Shown: piece after piece, positions 53,789 through 62,297 of the stretch
Layout: each line of letters begins with the position of its first letter
Position numbering within the stretch: position 1 is the first letter of the stretch
NCBI RefSeq assembly: GCF_001279525.1
Contig: NZ_LGDY01000100.1
Location: 1 to 64,000, forward strand
Direction: 5' to 3'
Length of the DNA stretch: 64,000 bases
DNA from: Nocardia sp. NRRL S-836
Lineage (GTDB): Bacteria; Actinomycetota; Actinomycetes; Mycobacteriales; Pseudonocardiaceae
Program-made: the position numbers and the translations under genes
Notes under the pieces: model-generated
The model's database searches: none
What the model was told of the DNA's origin: nothing
Seen by the model: only the letters and a program-made list of their open reading frames with translations

Positions 53789-53804
53789 CTGAGCGACCGC
53801 TTAG
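53789..53804. promoter_or_regulatory. CTAAGC-type operator before the acyl-CoA carboxylase gene
   Basis: CTGAGCGACCGCTTAG differs from the tandem sites at 55770-55803 mainly in one arm base. It directly precedes the ribosome site of the carboxylase, so the TetR regulator at 55.1 kb probably controls this gene too. Confidence 0.6.
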
Positions 53805-53960
53805 TATGTGACGGCCGTCGCATGTTGCCACCTGAGGTCAACAGAAGTCCATACGGAACCGATCGGGGAACTGAGACGTCAACGGAACGCTTCGGCGCTA
53901 ACCGGCGATGCAGCGGGCAGACTCCCCGCGAAGTGCGAAGGGCTCCAGGAGGCCGCAGTG

Positions 53961-54737
53961 GTGTTCAAGAGGATGTTGCGCGCGTTCGGCGTGGGCGGGC
54001 CGACCGTCGACACGGTGCTGACCAACCCCAACGTGCGGCCGGGCGACGTGCTCACCGGCGAGGTCAGGATCGCCGGCGGTGACCACCCGGCCGAGATCGA
54101 CCACGTGACGCTGGCGCTGCTGACCCGCGTCGAGGTCGAGAGCGGCGACAACGAGTACAACACGAACATGGAGTTCCACAAGTACTCCGTGGCGCAGCGG
54201 CTCGCCGTCGGGCCGCACCAGAACCTCTCGCTGCCGTTCCAGCTCCCGGTGCCGGTCGAGTGCCCGCTCAACGTCGTGGGCGGCACGCAGCTCGCGGGCA
54301 TGCAGCTGGGCCTGCGCACCGAGCTGGAGGTCCGCGGCGCCGTCGACCCCGGCGACCTCGACCCGATCTGGGTGCACCCGCTGCCCTCGCAGGACGCGGT
54401 GCTGCAGGCGTTCGGGCACATGGGCTTCCGCTTCACCAAGGCCGACAACGAGCGCGGCCGCATCCACGGCGTGCCGCAGACGCTGCCGTTCTACCAGGAG
54501 ATCGAGTTCTACCCGCCGCCGCAGTTCGCGGGCCGCGTCAAGCAGGTCGAGCTGACCTTCGTCACGACGCCGCAGCACCTGCACGTGATCCTGGAGGCCG
54601 ACAAGCGCGCCGGGCTGCTGCGCGCGGGCGGTGACGTGTACGGCCGGTTCGGCGTGACGCACGAGCAGGCGCTCGGCACCGACTGGACCGCGACCATCAA
54701 CCAGTGGATGGCACAGGTCTCCGGCAGCCGCTGGTAA
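53961..54737 (+). CDS. Spo0M-like sporulation-control protein
   Basis: 258 residues from a GTG (53961; a GTG three bases earlier is possible) with AGGAGG upstream. The arrestin-like fold begins VFKRMLRAFGVGGPTVDTVL and continues with VRPGDVLTGEVRIAGGDHPAEIDHVTLALLTRVE, the signature of Spo0M/SpoOM. Homologues modulate sporulation or cell shape in Bacillus and are common in actinobacteria with unknown mechanism. Divergent from the carboxylase gene across 180 bases. Confidence 0.9.
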   Translation: MFKRMLRAFGVGGPTVDTVLTNPNVRPGDVLTGEVRIAGGDHPAEIDHVTLALLTRVEVESGDNEYNTNMEFHKYSVAQRLAVGPHQNLSLPFQLPVPVECPLNVVGGTQLAGMQLGLRTELEVRGAVDPGDLDPIWVHPLPSQDAVLQAFGHMGFRFTKADNERGRIHGVPQTLPFYQEIEFYPPPQFAGRVKQVELTFVTTPQHLHVILEADKRAGLLRAGGDVYGRFGVTHEQALGTDWTATINQWMAQVSGSRW

Positions 54738-54835
54738 TCCGAAAGGTCTACCCGCTTACTCCTCATGCTGCGAATCCCGGCGTCTGAAGGGATCATTCGG
54801 CCCAAGAGTCGAACACCAGCGGGAGGAGGCGGGCC

Positions 54836-55108
54836 ATGGGCATCGGAAGTGTCATCGGCGCGCTGATCATCGGCCTGATCCTGGGTCTGCTCGGCAAGCT
54901 GTTCGCGCCGGGCAAGCAGGCGATCCCGATCTGGCTGACCATCCTGGTCGGCATCGTGGCCGCGTTCATCGGGACGTGGATCGCACGGCTGCTCGGGGTG
55001 GAGGACACACCCGGCATCGACTGGATCGAGCTGATCGTCCAGATCGTGGTCGCCGCGATCGGCGTCTCCGTCGTGGCCGGGATGTACGGCCGCAAATCGG
55101 TCAGGTAA
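54836..55108 (+). CDS. GlsB/YeaQ/YmgE family stress membrane protein
   Basis: 90 residues with GGGAGGAGG upstream. Three hydrophobic, glycine-zipper-like helices (IGSVIGALIIGLILGLLGKLFAPG, IWLTILVGIVAAFIGTWIARLLG, LIVQIVVAAIGVSVVAGMYG) match the transglycosylase-associated-protein family. These small proteins respond to envelope or osmotic stress. The stop overlaps the convergent tetR stop by eight bases. Confidence 0.92.
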   Translation: MGIGSVIGALIIGLILGLLGKLFAPGKQAIPIWLTILVGIVAAFIGTWIARLLGVEDTPGIDWIELIVQIVVAAIGVSVVAGMYGRKSVR

Positions 55109-55724
55109 CCGGCCGCAGCATGCGCAGGACGAGGTCGGCGTACAACGCGCCGATCTCGTCCGGCGTGCGCTTGCCACCGGGCTGGTACCACCGCGCGACG
55201 TCGATGCACAGCGACAGCACCGCCAGCGTCGCGCCCCTCGGGTCGGGCACGTCGAACACGCCCGCGTCGATGCCGTCGGAGATGAACGACCGCATCCGCC
55301 CGTCGATCTGCCGGCGCAGCTCCGCCACCTCCGCGTGGTGTTCCGGGGAGAGCGCGCTGAGCTCGTACTGCACCACCCGCGCCGTCGTGTGGAACTCCGC
55401 GTGCCACCCCGCGAACGCCGCCACGGCGTTCCGCAGCCGTTCCACCGGGTCACCGCCGCGGATGCCCGACAGCAGCGTCAGCGACGTCTCGTGGCCGACC
55501 CGCGAGATGTGGAACAGCAGCTCCTCCTTCGACCGGTAGTGGATGTACACGGCCGCGGGCGACATCCCGGCCAGGGCGGCGATGTCGCGGGTCGTCGTGG
55601 CGTGGTAGCCCTTGTCGGCGAACGCGTGCGCGGCCGCGATGAGCATCCGGCGTGCGGCGTCCGGGGTGACCGAGCGCCACGTCTCGTCGAGCAGCGCGAA
55701 CTCGTCCAGTCCGGTCGTCGTCAT
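55101..55724 (-). CDS. TetR family regulator of the acyl-CoA dehydrogenase operon
   Basis: 207 residues. Helix-turn-helix AARRMLIAAAHAFADKGYHATTTRDIAALAGMSPAAVYIHYRSKEELLFHI is a textbook TetR domain. The ligand domain carries VGHETSLTLLSGIRGGDPVERLR and a hydrophobic core. It diverges from the dehydrogenase-thiolase-SDR operon across tandem CTAAGC-type palindromes, and the same site precedes the carboxylase gene 2 kb away. Probably an acyl-CoA-responsive repressor. Confidence 0.93.
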   Translation of the reverse strand: MTTTGLDEFALLDETWRSVTPDAARRMLIAAAHAFADKGYHATTTRDIAALAGMSPAAVYIHYRSKEELLFHISRVGHETSLTLLSGIRGGDPVERLRNAVAAFAGWHAEFHTTARVVQYELSALSPEHHAEVAELRRQIDGRMRSFISDGIDAGVFDVPDPRGATLAVLSLCIDVARWYQPGGKRTPDEIGALYADLVLRMLRPVT

Positions 55725-55769
55725 CGGGCCGCTCCTCGCGTGTTGACAGGTGATCGATCGTACTGCACG

Positions 55770-55803
55770 CTAAGCGGGCGCTTAGGTCTAAGCAACCGCT
55801 TAG
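55770..55803. promoter_or_regulatory. Tandem TetR operators
   Basis: CTAAGCGGGCGCTTAG (55770-55785) and CTAAGCAACCGCTTAG (55788-55803) are palindromes with seven- and six-base perfect arms, 18 bp apart. They lie between divergent tetR and the acyl-CoA dehydrogenase gene; TTGACA at 55743-55748 may be a -35 element. Confidence 0.75.
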
Positions 55804-55819
55804 TATGGAGGTACGGGTC

Positions 55820-56965
55820 GTGCAGCGGACGCTGTTCAACGAGGACCACGTCGCGTTCCGCGAGTCGGCGAGGGAGTTCGTCGGCCGCACGATCGCGCCG
55901 AACGTCGAGAAGTTCATCGAGCAGCGGGTGATCGACCGCGACGTCTGGCTGGAAGCCGGTCGCCAGGGCCTGCTGGGCCTGGAAATTCCCGAGGAGTACG
56001 GCGGCAGCGGCGCGAACGACTACCGCTTCAACGCCGTCTTCGCCGAGGAGCTCTGCCGGGTCAACGCCGCCGTCGCGTCGTCGCTGGGCATCCACGGCGA
56101 CGTCGTCGCGCCGTACCTGGTCGACCTGTGCACCGAGGAGCAGAAGCAGCGCTGGCTGCCCGGCATGTGCACCGGCGAGCTCAAGACCGGCATCGCGATG
56201 ACCGAGCCCTCCGGCGGCTCCGACCTCGCCGCGCTCAAGACGACCGCCGTGCGCGACGGTGCCGACTGGATCCTCAACGGCTCCAAGACGTTCATCACCA
56301 ACGGCTACACCGCCGACATGATCGTCGTCGCGGCCCGCACCGACCCGTCGAAGGGCGCGCGCGGCATCACGCTGTTCGCCGTCGAGACCGGCATGCCCGG
56401 CTTCGAACGCGGCCGCAAGCTCGACAAGGTCGGCCAGCACCCGTCCGACACCGCGGAGCTGTTCTTCTCCGACGTCCGGCTGCCCGCCGCGAACATGATC
56501 GGCGAAGAGGGCCAGGGCTTCATCTACATGATGGAACGCCTGCCGCAGGAACGCATCGGCGCCGCCATCTCCAACCTCGCGCACGCCCAGGGCATCTTCG
56601 ACGAGACCCTGGAGTACGTGAAGGAGCGCAAGGCGTTCGGGCAGGCGATCGGCAGGTTCCAGCACAACAAGTTCCTGCTGTCGGAGCTGCGCACCAAGCT
56701 CGACGTGACGCAGGCGTTCGTCGACAACCTGACGATGCAGCACGTGCGGCGCGAGCTGACCGCGGTCGAGGCGGCGCAGGCGAAGTACTGGAGCGCCGAC
56801 ATCGAGAACGAGGTCATCGACGCCTGCGTGCAGCTGCACGGCGGCTACGGCTACATGACCGAGTACCGCGTCGCACGCGCGTGGATGGACGCCCGCGTCA
56901 CGAAGATCTGGGCGGGCTCCAACGAGATCATGAAGGAACTCATCGGCCGCGACCTCGGCCTGTAA
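55820..56965 (+). CDS. Acyl-CoA dehydrogenase
   Basis: 381 residues from the GTG at 55820, which has GGAGG at 55807-55811 and gives the usual V-Q-R-T-L-F-N-E-D-H start; an ATG at 55805 overlaps that site. Shows TGIAMTEPSGGSDLAAL, WILNGSKTFITNGYTADM, RKAFGQAIGRFQHNKF, QLHGGYGYMTEYRVARAWMDARV and IWAGSNEIMKELIGRDL, with the base Glu replaced by the GSNE-type motif common in isovaleryl/long-chain clades. First gene of an operon with a thiolase and an SDR, under TetR control. Confidence 0.93.
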   Translation: MQRTLFNEDHVAFRESAREFVGRTIAPNVEKFIEQRVIDRDVWLEAGRQGLLGLEIPEEYGGSGANDYRFNAVFAEELCRVNAAVASSLGIHGDVVAPYLVDLCTEEQKQRWLPGMCTGELKTGIAMTEPSGGSDLAALKTTAVRDGADWILNGSKTFITNGYTADMIVVAARTDPSKGARGITLFAVETGMPGFERGRKLDKVGQHPSDTAELFFSDVRLPAANMIGEEGQGFIYMMERLPQERIGAAISNLAHAQGIFDETLEYVKERKAFGQAIGRFQHNKFLLSELRTKLDVTQAFVDNLTMQHVRRELTAVEAAQAKYWSADIENEVIDACVQLHGGYGYMTEYRVARAWMDARVTKIWAGSNEIMKELIGRDLGL

Positions 56966-56975
56966 GGGGTGTTCT

Positions 56976-58172
56976 GTGGCTGAAGTAGTCATCGTCTCCA
57001 CCGCCCGTTCGCCGATCGGCCGCGCGCGCAAGGGTTCCCTCGTGTCGATGCGGCCGGACGACCTGGCCGCGCAGGTGATCTCCGCCGCGCTGGCGGACGT
57101 CCCGGCCGCCGAGCTCACCGACCTGCACCTCGGGTGCGCCGAGCCGCAGGACGAGCACGGCCAGAACATCGCGCGCCGCGTGGCCGTGCAGCTCGGCCAC
57201 GACAGCCTGCCGGGCACGACGGTCAACCGGTTCTGCGCCTCCTCGGTGCAGACCGCGCGCATGGCGTTCCACGCGATCAAGGCGGGGGAGGGGCACGCGT
57301 TCGTCTCGGCCGGCGTCGAGTGCGTCTCCCGGTACCTGCACTCGGGTGTGCCGTCGTTCAACCCGCTCTTCGACGAGGCCCGGCAGCGGACCGAGCACAC
57401 GGCGGCGACCAACGCGGCGTGGACCGACCCGCGGCTCGACGGCAAGCTGCCCGACTACTACATCGCGATGGGCCAGACCGCGGAGAACGTGGCCACCCAG
57501 CTCGGCATCTCCCGGCACGAGCAGGACGAGTTCGCGGTGCGGTCGCAGAACCTCGCCGAGAAGGCCATCGCGGACGGGTTCTTCGCCCGCGAGATCACGC
57601 CGGTGACGCTGCCCGACGGGTCCGTGGTGTCCACTGACGACGGTCCGCGCGCCGGTGTGACCTACGAGGCCGTCTCGGCGCTGAAGCCGTCGTTCCGGCC
57701 CGGGGGCACGGTCACGCCCGGCAACTGCTGCCCGCTCAACGACGGCGCCGCCGCCGTCGTGATCATGAGCGACGTGCGGGCCCGCCAACTCGGGCTCACG
57801 CCGTTGGCGCGCATCGTGTCCACGGGCGTGTCCGGGCTGTCGCCGGAGATCATGGGCCTCGGACCGGTGGAGGCGACGCAGCAAGCGCTTGCGCACGCTG
57901 GTATGTCCATTTCGGACATCGACCTGGTGGAGATCAACGAGGCGTTCGCCGTGCAGGTGCTCGGCAGCCAGCGCGCGCTCGGCATCGACATCGACCGGCT
58001 GAACGTGCACGGCGGCGCGATCGCGCTGGGCCACCCGTTCGGCTCGACCGGCGCCCGGATCATGACCACGCTGATCAACGGCATGCAGGCCCGCGACGCC
58101 CAGTTCGGGCTGGAGACGATGTGCGTCGGCGGCGGTCAGGGCATGGCGATCGTCCTGGAACGACTGAGCTGA
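56976..58172 (+). CDS. Thiolase (acetyl-CoA acyltransferase)
   Basis: 398 residues from a GTG ten bases after the dehydrogenase. Nucleophile C87 in NRFCASSVQTARMAFHAI, the NEAFAVQVLG motif, GGAIALGHPFGSTGARI with the histidine, and the second cysteine in ETMCVGGGQGMAIVLE. Complete and of normal length; a degradative FadA-type enzyme rather than a biosynthetic one is suggested by context. It cleaves 3-ketoacyl-CoA formed by the operon's other enzymes. Confidence 0.94.
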   Translation: MAEVVIVSTARSPIGRARKGSLVSMRPDDLAAQVISAALADVPAAELTDLHLGCAEPQDEHGQNIARRVAVQLGHDSLPGTTVNRFCASSVQTARMAFHAIKAGEGHAFVSAGVECVSRYLHSGVPSFNPLFDEARQRTEHTAATNAAWTDPRLDGKLPDYYIAMGQTAENVATQLGISRHEQDEFAVRSQNLAEKAIADGFFAREITPVTLPDGSVVSTDDGPRAGVTYEAVSALKPSFRPGGTVTPGNCCPLNDGAAAVVIMSDVRARQLGLTPLARIVSTGVSGLSPEIMGLGPVEATQQALAHAGMSISDIDLVEINEAFAVQVLGSQRALGIDIDRLNVHGGAIALGHPFGSTGARIMTTLINGMQARDAQFGLETMCVGGGQGMAIVLERLS

Positions 58173-58186
58173 AGGGTTCTGGCCAA

Positions 58187-58945
58187 GTGGGCATCCTCGA
58201 CAAGTTCCGCCTCGACGGGAAGGTCGCCATCGTCACCGGCGCCTCGTCCGGCCTCGGCGTCGCGTTCGCCAAGGGGCTCGCGGAGGCGGGTGCGGACGTC
58301 GTCCTCGCGGCCCGCCGCGCGGACCGGCTGAAGGACACCGCCGCGCTGGTGGAGTCCACCGGCCGGCGGGCCCTGGTCGTGCAGGCGGACGTCTCGCAGC
58401 CCGACGACTGCCGCGAGGTGGCCCGTGCCGCCGCCGAGTTCGGCCCGGTGCACGTGCTGGTCAACAACGCGGGCGTGGCGTCCGCGGTACCGGCCTCGCG
58501 CGAGACGCCCGAGCAGTTCCTCGGCGTGATCGACGTGAACCTCAACGGCGCGTACTGGATGGCGCAGGCCGCGGGCGCGGTGATGGCGAACGGCGGGTCG
58601 ATCATCAACATCTCCAGCGTGCTGGGCCTCGTGACCGGCGGCATCCCGCAGGCCGCCTACTCGGCGTCGAAGGCCGGCCTGCTCGGCCTGACGCGGGACC
58701 TGGCGCAGCAGTGGACCGGCCGCAAGGGCATCCGGGTCAACGCGATCTGCCCCGGGTTCTTCACCTCGGAGATGACCGACCAGTACCCGCCGGGGTACCT
58801 GGAGAAGATGCAGGCGGCACTGCCCGCCGGGCGCGTCGGCGACCCGGAGGAGCTGGCCGCGGCCGTCGTGTTCCTGGCCTCCGCCGCCGGCGGGTACGTC
58901 ACGGGCGCGACGCTCGTCGTCGACGGCGGTGCGGTCATCGTTTGA
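58187..58945 (+). CDS. Short-chain dehydrogenase/reductase
   Basis: 252 residues from the GTG at 58187. Cofactor loop VTGASSGLGVAFA, NNAGVAS, catalytic S/Y/K in INISSVLGLVTGGIPQAAYSASKAG, and the usual C-terminal GGYVTGATLVVDGGAVIV. The arginine-rich AARRADRL after strand 2 suggests NADP(H). In this operon a 3-hydroxyacyl-CoA dehydrogenase role is likely, since no other such enzyme is encoded between dehydrogenase and thiolase. No hydratase is present in the operon. Confidence 0.92.
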   Translation: MGILDKFRLDGKVAIVTGASSGLGVAFAKGLAEAGADVVLAARRADRLKDTAALVESTGRRALVVQADVSQPDDCREVARAAAEFGPVHVLVNNAGVASAVPASRETPEQFLGVIDVNLNGAYWMAQAAGAVMANGGSIINISSVLGLVTGGIPQAAYSASKAGLLGLTRDLAQQWTGRKGIRVNAICPGFFTSEMTDQYPPGYLEKMQAALPAGRVGDPEELAAAVVFLASAAGGYVTGATLVVDGGAVIV

Positions 58946-58961
58946 TCCCTGATCGGCCTAG

Positions 58962-59011
58962 TGCCAAGAGCCCCCTCGACGCGTCTAATCCTCGTCAGGG
59001 GGCTTGTGGCA
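58962..59011 (+). terminator. Stem-loop terminator after the SDR gene
   Basis: AGCCCCCT (58969-58976) pairs with AGGGGGCT (58997-59004), with inner GACG/CGTC and outer TGCCA/TGGCA pairings. It separates the beta-oxidation operon from the next one. Confidence 0.75.
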
Positions 59012-59023
59012 TGAGGGGGAGCC

Positions 59024-60151
59024 GTGCAGGAGCCGGAGTTCAAGGCCGTCGACCCGCGAAGACGTTTCCTGCTGTGGTTCGTGCCGCCGTTGGCGGTGTT
59101 CGTGACCGGGCTGGTGGTCCTGCTGGTCACCGGGCACGTCACCGGCCCGTTCCGCGGCATCACCGTGGTGCGCGCGATGCTCGCGTCCAAGCGGGAGTTC
59201 TTCCAGGACGAGCAGGTCAAGCGGCTGCTGATGGAACGCGGCTACCAGGTGCACGTCACGCCGATCGGTTCCCGCGACCTCGCCAACGCGCCCGACCTCG
59301 ACTCCTACCACTTCGTGTTCCCGTCGGGGCACGTCGCGAACGAACAGGTCAAGGCGCGCAGGACGGGCAAGTACGCGGTGCCGTTCCGGCCGTTCTTCAC
59401 CCCGGTCGTGCTCGCCACCTTCCGCGAGTACGCCGAGGCGCTCGTGCGCGCCGGTGCCGCGACACCGCACGACCAGGGGGCCGCGCCGCTCTACTACGAC
59501 CTCGACCTCGGCCGGTTCATGGACGTGGTCCGCAAGCAGGAGCGCTGGAGCGACCACGGGGTCAACAACGGCAACCGCGTCATCGCGCAGTCGCCGGACC
59601 CGTGCAAGGCCTACTCCGGCGCCGCGCTCGTCGGGTTCCTCGCGGCCGCCATCGACGACCGGCCGCCGCAGAGCATGCAGGCCGCGGAGGAGCTGGCGCT
59701 GCGGGTCAAACCGTACGTCGACGCGCAGGGGCAGCCGGGCGAGGACATGTCCCCGAAGTTCTTCGTGCCGGAGGGGCGGTCGCACGCGGTCATCGCGGTC
59801 ATCTACGAGCACCAGTACATCGCATATCAGCTGCGGCGAGCTCAGGTCGACACCGAACGCGTGCTGCTCTACCCGACAGCGCAGCACCAGAGCACGCCCG
59901 AGCTCATCTCGTTCACGCCCGAGGGCGACCGGATCGGCGAGCTGGTGATGAACGACCCGGACCTGCGCCGCCGCGCCGTCGAGCTCGGGTTCCACCCGCT
60001 GGGCTGGAGCGGGGAGACCGACCAGGACTTCGCCGGTGTCATCACCGCGCGGGGCCTGCCGGCGCCACCGGCCGGTGAGGCGGGCCGCACCGCGTTGCCC
60101 AAGGCGGAGTACTTCGAGCGCATGCTCGACGTCGTCGGCGACTGCCGATGA
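59024..60151 (+). CDS. Membrane-anchored protein with a binding-protein-like domain, function unknown
   Basis: 375 residues from a GTG. A single N-terminal membrane helix (FLLWFVPPLAVFVTGLVVLLVTG, about 15-37) leaves a ~335-residue domain outside. That domain has features reminiscent of type II solute-binding folds (GITVVRAMLASKREFFQDEQVKRLLMERGYQVHVTPIGSRDLA, FVFPSGHVANEQV, CKAYSGAALVGFLAAAI). No family is named with confidence. The stop overlaps the next start (ATGA), and the downstream gene also combines a binding-protein domain with a VWA domain, so the products probably form one complex. Confidence 0.8.
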   Translation: MQEPEFKAVDPRRRFLLWFVPPLAVFVTGLVVLLVTGHVTGPFRGITVVRAMLASKREFFQDEQVKRLLMERGYQVHVTPIGSRDLANAPDLDSYHFVFPSGHVANEQVKARRTGKYAVPFRPFFTPVVLATFREYAEALVRAGAATPHDQGAAPLYYDLDLGRFMDVVRKQERWSDHGVNNGNRVIAQSPDPCKAYSGAALVGFLAAAIDDRPPQSMQAAEELALRVKPYVDAQGQPGEDMSPKFFVPEGRSHAVIAVIYEHQYIAYQLRRAQVDTERVLLYPTAQHQSTPELISFTPEGDRIGELVMNDPDLRRRAVELGFHPLGWSGETDQDFAGVITARGLPAPPAGEAGRTALPKAEYFERMLDVVGDCR

Positions 60152-61575
60152 GGGTCCTCGTCGCCGTGGCGCTGCTCGTGCTGGCGGCGTGCACGCCCGG
60201 CACACCCGAACCGGTCCGCCTGAAGGTGCTGGCGAGCCCGGAGCTGGCCGACCTCGCTCCCGTGCTGGCCGAGCTGAAGCGTGCCACCGGCGTCGAGCTG
60301 GTGGTGGAGCACCGCGGCACGGTCGAGGCCAGCCGGTCGCTCGCCGGGTTCGACCTGGCGTGGCTGTCCAGCAACCGGTTCCTGCGGCTGCGCGGCACCG
60401 AGCCCGCGTTGTCGGCGAGCGTGATGACCTCCCCGGTGGTGCTGGGGGTGCGGCCGGGCCGACGGGCCGTGCTGGGCGAGCGGCCGACGTGGGCCGACGT
60501 CGCCGACCGGGCGGCGGTGGGGGAGTTCCGCTACGGCATGGCCGACCCGCGGGTGTCCGGCGGCGGGATGGCGGCGTTGATCGGCGTGGCCACGGCGGCC
60601 GCGGGCACCGGTGCCGCGCTGCGGCCGGAGGACGTGAGCTGCGACCGCCTGCAGGGCTTCCTCGCCGGGCGGGCGTTCGACGTGCCGGACCCCGTCGGCG
60701 AGTTCACGAGACGGTCCGATGTGGACGGTGTCATCGCGCACGAGTCGGAACTGCTGGCGCTCAACGCGTCCGGGCGGCTCACCGAACCGCTGGCCATCGT
60801 GTACCCGCGGGACGGGATCGTCCTGTCGGACTACCCGCTGATGCTGGTCGATCCCGCGCACCGGGCCGCCTACGACCGGGTCGTGGAGTGGCTGCGCTCG
60901 CCGGACGCCCAGCGGATGATCACCGAGCGCACCTGGCGGCGGCCCGTCGACCCGGCCACGCCGCGCGCCGCGGCACTCACCGCCGACATCGGCACCGCCC
61001 TGTACTTCCCGGACAGCCAGCAGGTGCTCGACCGGCTGCTGGAGTTCCACGACCGGGCGGGCGACGGCCGCCAGGTGGTGTTCGTGCTGGACTACTCGAC
61101 GTCCATGCGGGGCGAGCGGATGGCCGGGCTGCGCGCGGCGTTCGCGTCGCTCAACGGGTTCGACCGCTTCCACACCGGCGAGACGGTCACGATCGTCCGG
61201 TTCGCGGGTGCCGTGCTGGAGGAGCGTTCCGTCACCGTGCGCGCGCGGGCGGACCTCGACGCGTTGCTGGCCGTCGTCGCGTCCGACGACTTGCGGGACG
61301 GCACCGCGATCTGGGCCGCCCTCGACCACGCGCTGCGCCTGGCCCGCGGCGAGACGACGGTCGTGCTGATGACCGACGGGGAGAACAACGCGGGGCCGTC
61401 GGTCGACGAGTTCCTGCGGGTCGGGCGCGGCGAGGTGCCGGTGTACCCGATCCGGTTCGGCGAGGCGGACGGCGCCGAGCTGGACCGCGTGGCACGGGCC
61501 AGCGGCGGCCGGCTCGTGGAGGCCGGCGGGAAGTCGTTGCCGGAGGCGGTGAGGGAGATCCGTGGGTGTCGATAG
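60148..61575 (+). CDS. Lipoprotein with solute-binding and VWA domains
   Basis: 475 residues. Lipobox LAAC with C15. Residues ~22-285 resemble an extracellular solute-binding domain (LKVLASPELADLAPVLAELKRATGVELVVEHRG, FDLAWLSSNRFLRL, LAIVYPRDGIVLSDYPLMLV). Residues ~305-470 are a VWA domain with an intact MIDAS: DYSTS, the threonine of RDGTAIW, and D in VVLMTDGENN. The VWA domain usually mediates metal-dependent protein contacts. Anchored on the outer membrane face, it likely docks the two membrane proteins encoded beside it. Ligand unknown. Confidence 0.88.
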   Translation: MRVLVAVALLVLAACTPGTPEPVRLKVLASPELADLAPVLAELKRATGVELVVEHRGTVEASRSLAGFDLAWLSSNRFLRLRGTEPALSASVMTSPVVLGVRPGRRAVLGERPTWADVADRAAVGEFRYGMADPRVSGGGMAALIGVATAAAGTGAALRPEDVSCDRLQGFLAGRAFDVPDPVGEFTRRSDVDGVIAHESELLALNASGRLTEPLAIVYPRDGIVLSDYPLMLVDPAHRAAYDRVVEWLRSPDAQRMITERTWRRPVDPATPRAAALTADIGTALYFPDSQQVLDRLLEFHDRAGDGRQVVFVLDYSTSMRGERMAGLRAAFASLNGFDRFHTGETVTIVRFAGAVLEERSVTVRARADLDALLAVVASDDLRDGTAIWAALDHALRLARGETTVVLMTDGENNAGPSVDEFLRVGRGEVPVYPIRFGEADGAELDRVARASGGRLVEAGGKSLPEAVREIRGCR

Positions 61576-62275
61576 AGCGCTGTGGTGGTCGGTCTCGTGG
61601 GGCTGGCTCCTGCTGTGGGCCGTGACGCTGGCCGCGTTCGCCGTGGTCGTCGCGCTCGCAGTGCGGTGGGTGCGCCGCCGGCGCGACCCGCGGCCGGAGG
61701 TGCCGGGCCTGCTGTTCTACGTGGACGGCCGGCGGATGATCAACCTGTGCAAGGTCGGCCGCTACGACGACGCGGTCACCCGGCAGTTCGTCAAGCAGAT
61801 CACCGTCACCAGGGGCGGCAAGCTCCAGGTCGGCCCGAGCGAGTTCGGCATCGGCGTGGACGGGTCGGTGGTGCAGCAGAACACCGACACCTACGAGAAA
61901 CCGGCCACCGAGATCGACGTCATCGGCGTGGTGCTGGCGGGACTGAGGGCCGCGCACGGCGTGGTGGACGTCGACCTGACCACCCGCACCATCACCGCCG
62001 ACGAGGCGTGGCGGCGCGGAAAAGCCACCCGGCTCAACGACATCCGCGACTACGTGTCGCTGCACGGCCGGTTCGAGCTCGGCGAGGACGGCGGTGACCG
62101 GGCGGTGCTGTTCGCGCCGGTCGGCGAGCACCGGGTGCGGGTGGAGTGCGACCGGGCGAGCCTGCGCGACACGATGCCGCCGGGCCAGTTCAACGCCCGC
62201 TGCCTGGGCAAGGTGCAGTCGTGGAACGCCGAGGCCGGCGAGATCGTCGTGCTGCCGGTGGCCGTTTTCCAGTAG
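61562..62275 (+). CDS. Single-pass membrane protein, function unknown
   Basis: 237 residues from a GTG that overlaps the VWA gene by 14 bases. A hydrophobic helix (WGWLLLWAVTLAAFAVVVALAVRWVRRRR, about 12-36) is followed by arginines, so the ~200-residue C-terminal domain should be cytoplasmic. That domain (LLFYVDGRRMINLCKVGRYDD, ATEIDVIGVVLAGLRAAHGVVDVDL) is not recognised. Tight overlap with the VWA lipoprotein suggests a joint membrane complex, perhaps passing an outside signal inward. Confidence 0.75.
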   Translation: MGVDRALWWSVSWGWLLLWAVTLAAFAVVVALAVRWVRRRRDPRPEVPGLLFYVDGRRMINLCKVGRYDDAVTRQFVKQITVTRGGKLQVGPSEFGIGVDGSVVQQNTDTYEKPATEIDVIGVVLAGLRAAHGVVDVDLTTRTITADEAWRRGKATRLNDIRDYVSLHGRFELGEDGGDRAVLFAPVGEHRVRVECDRASLRDTMPPGQFNARCLGKVQSWNAEAGEIVVLPVAVFQ

Positions 62276-62297
62276 ACAGGGCAGGGACGATCAACCT

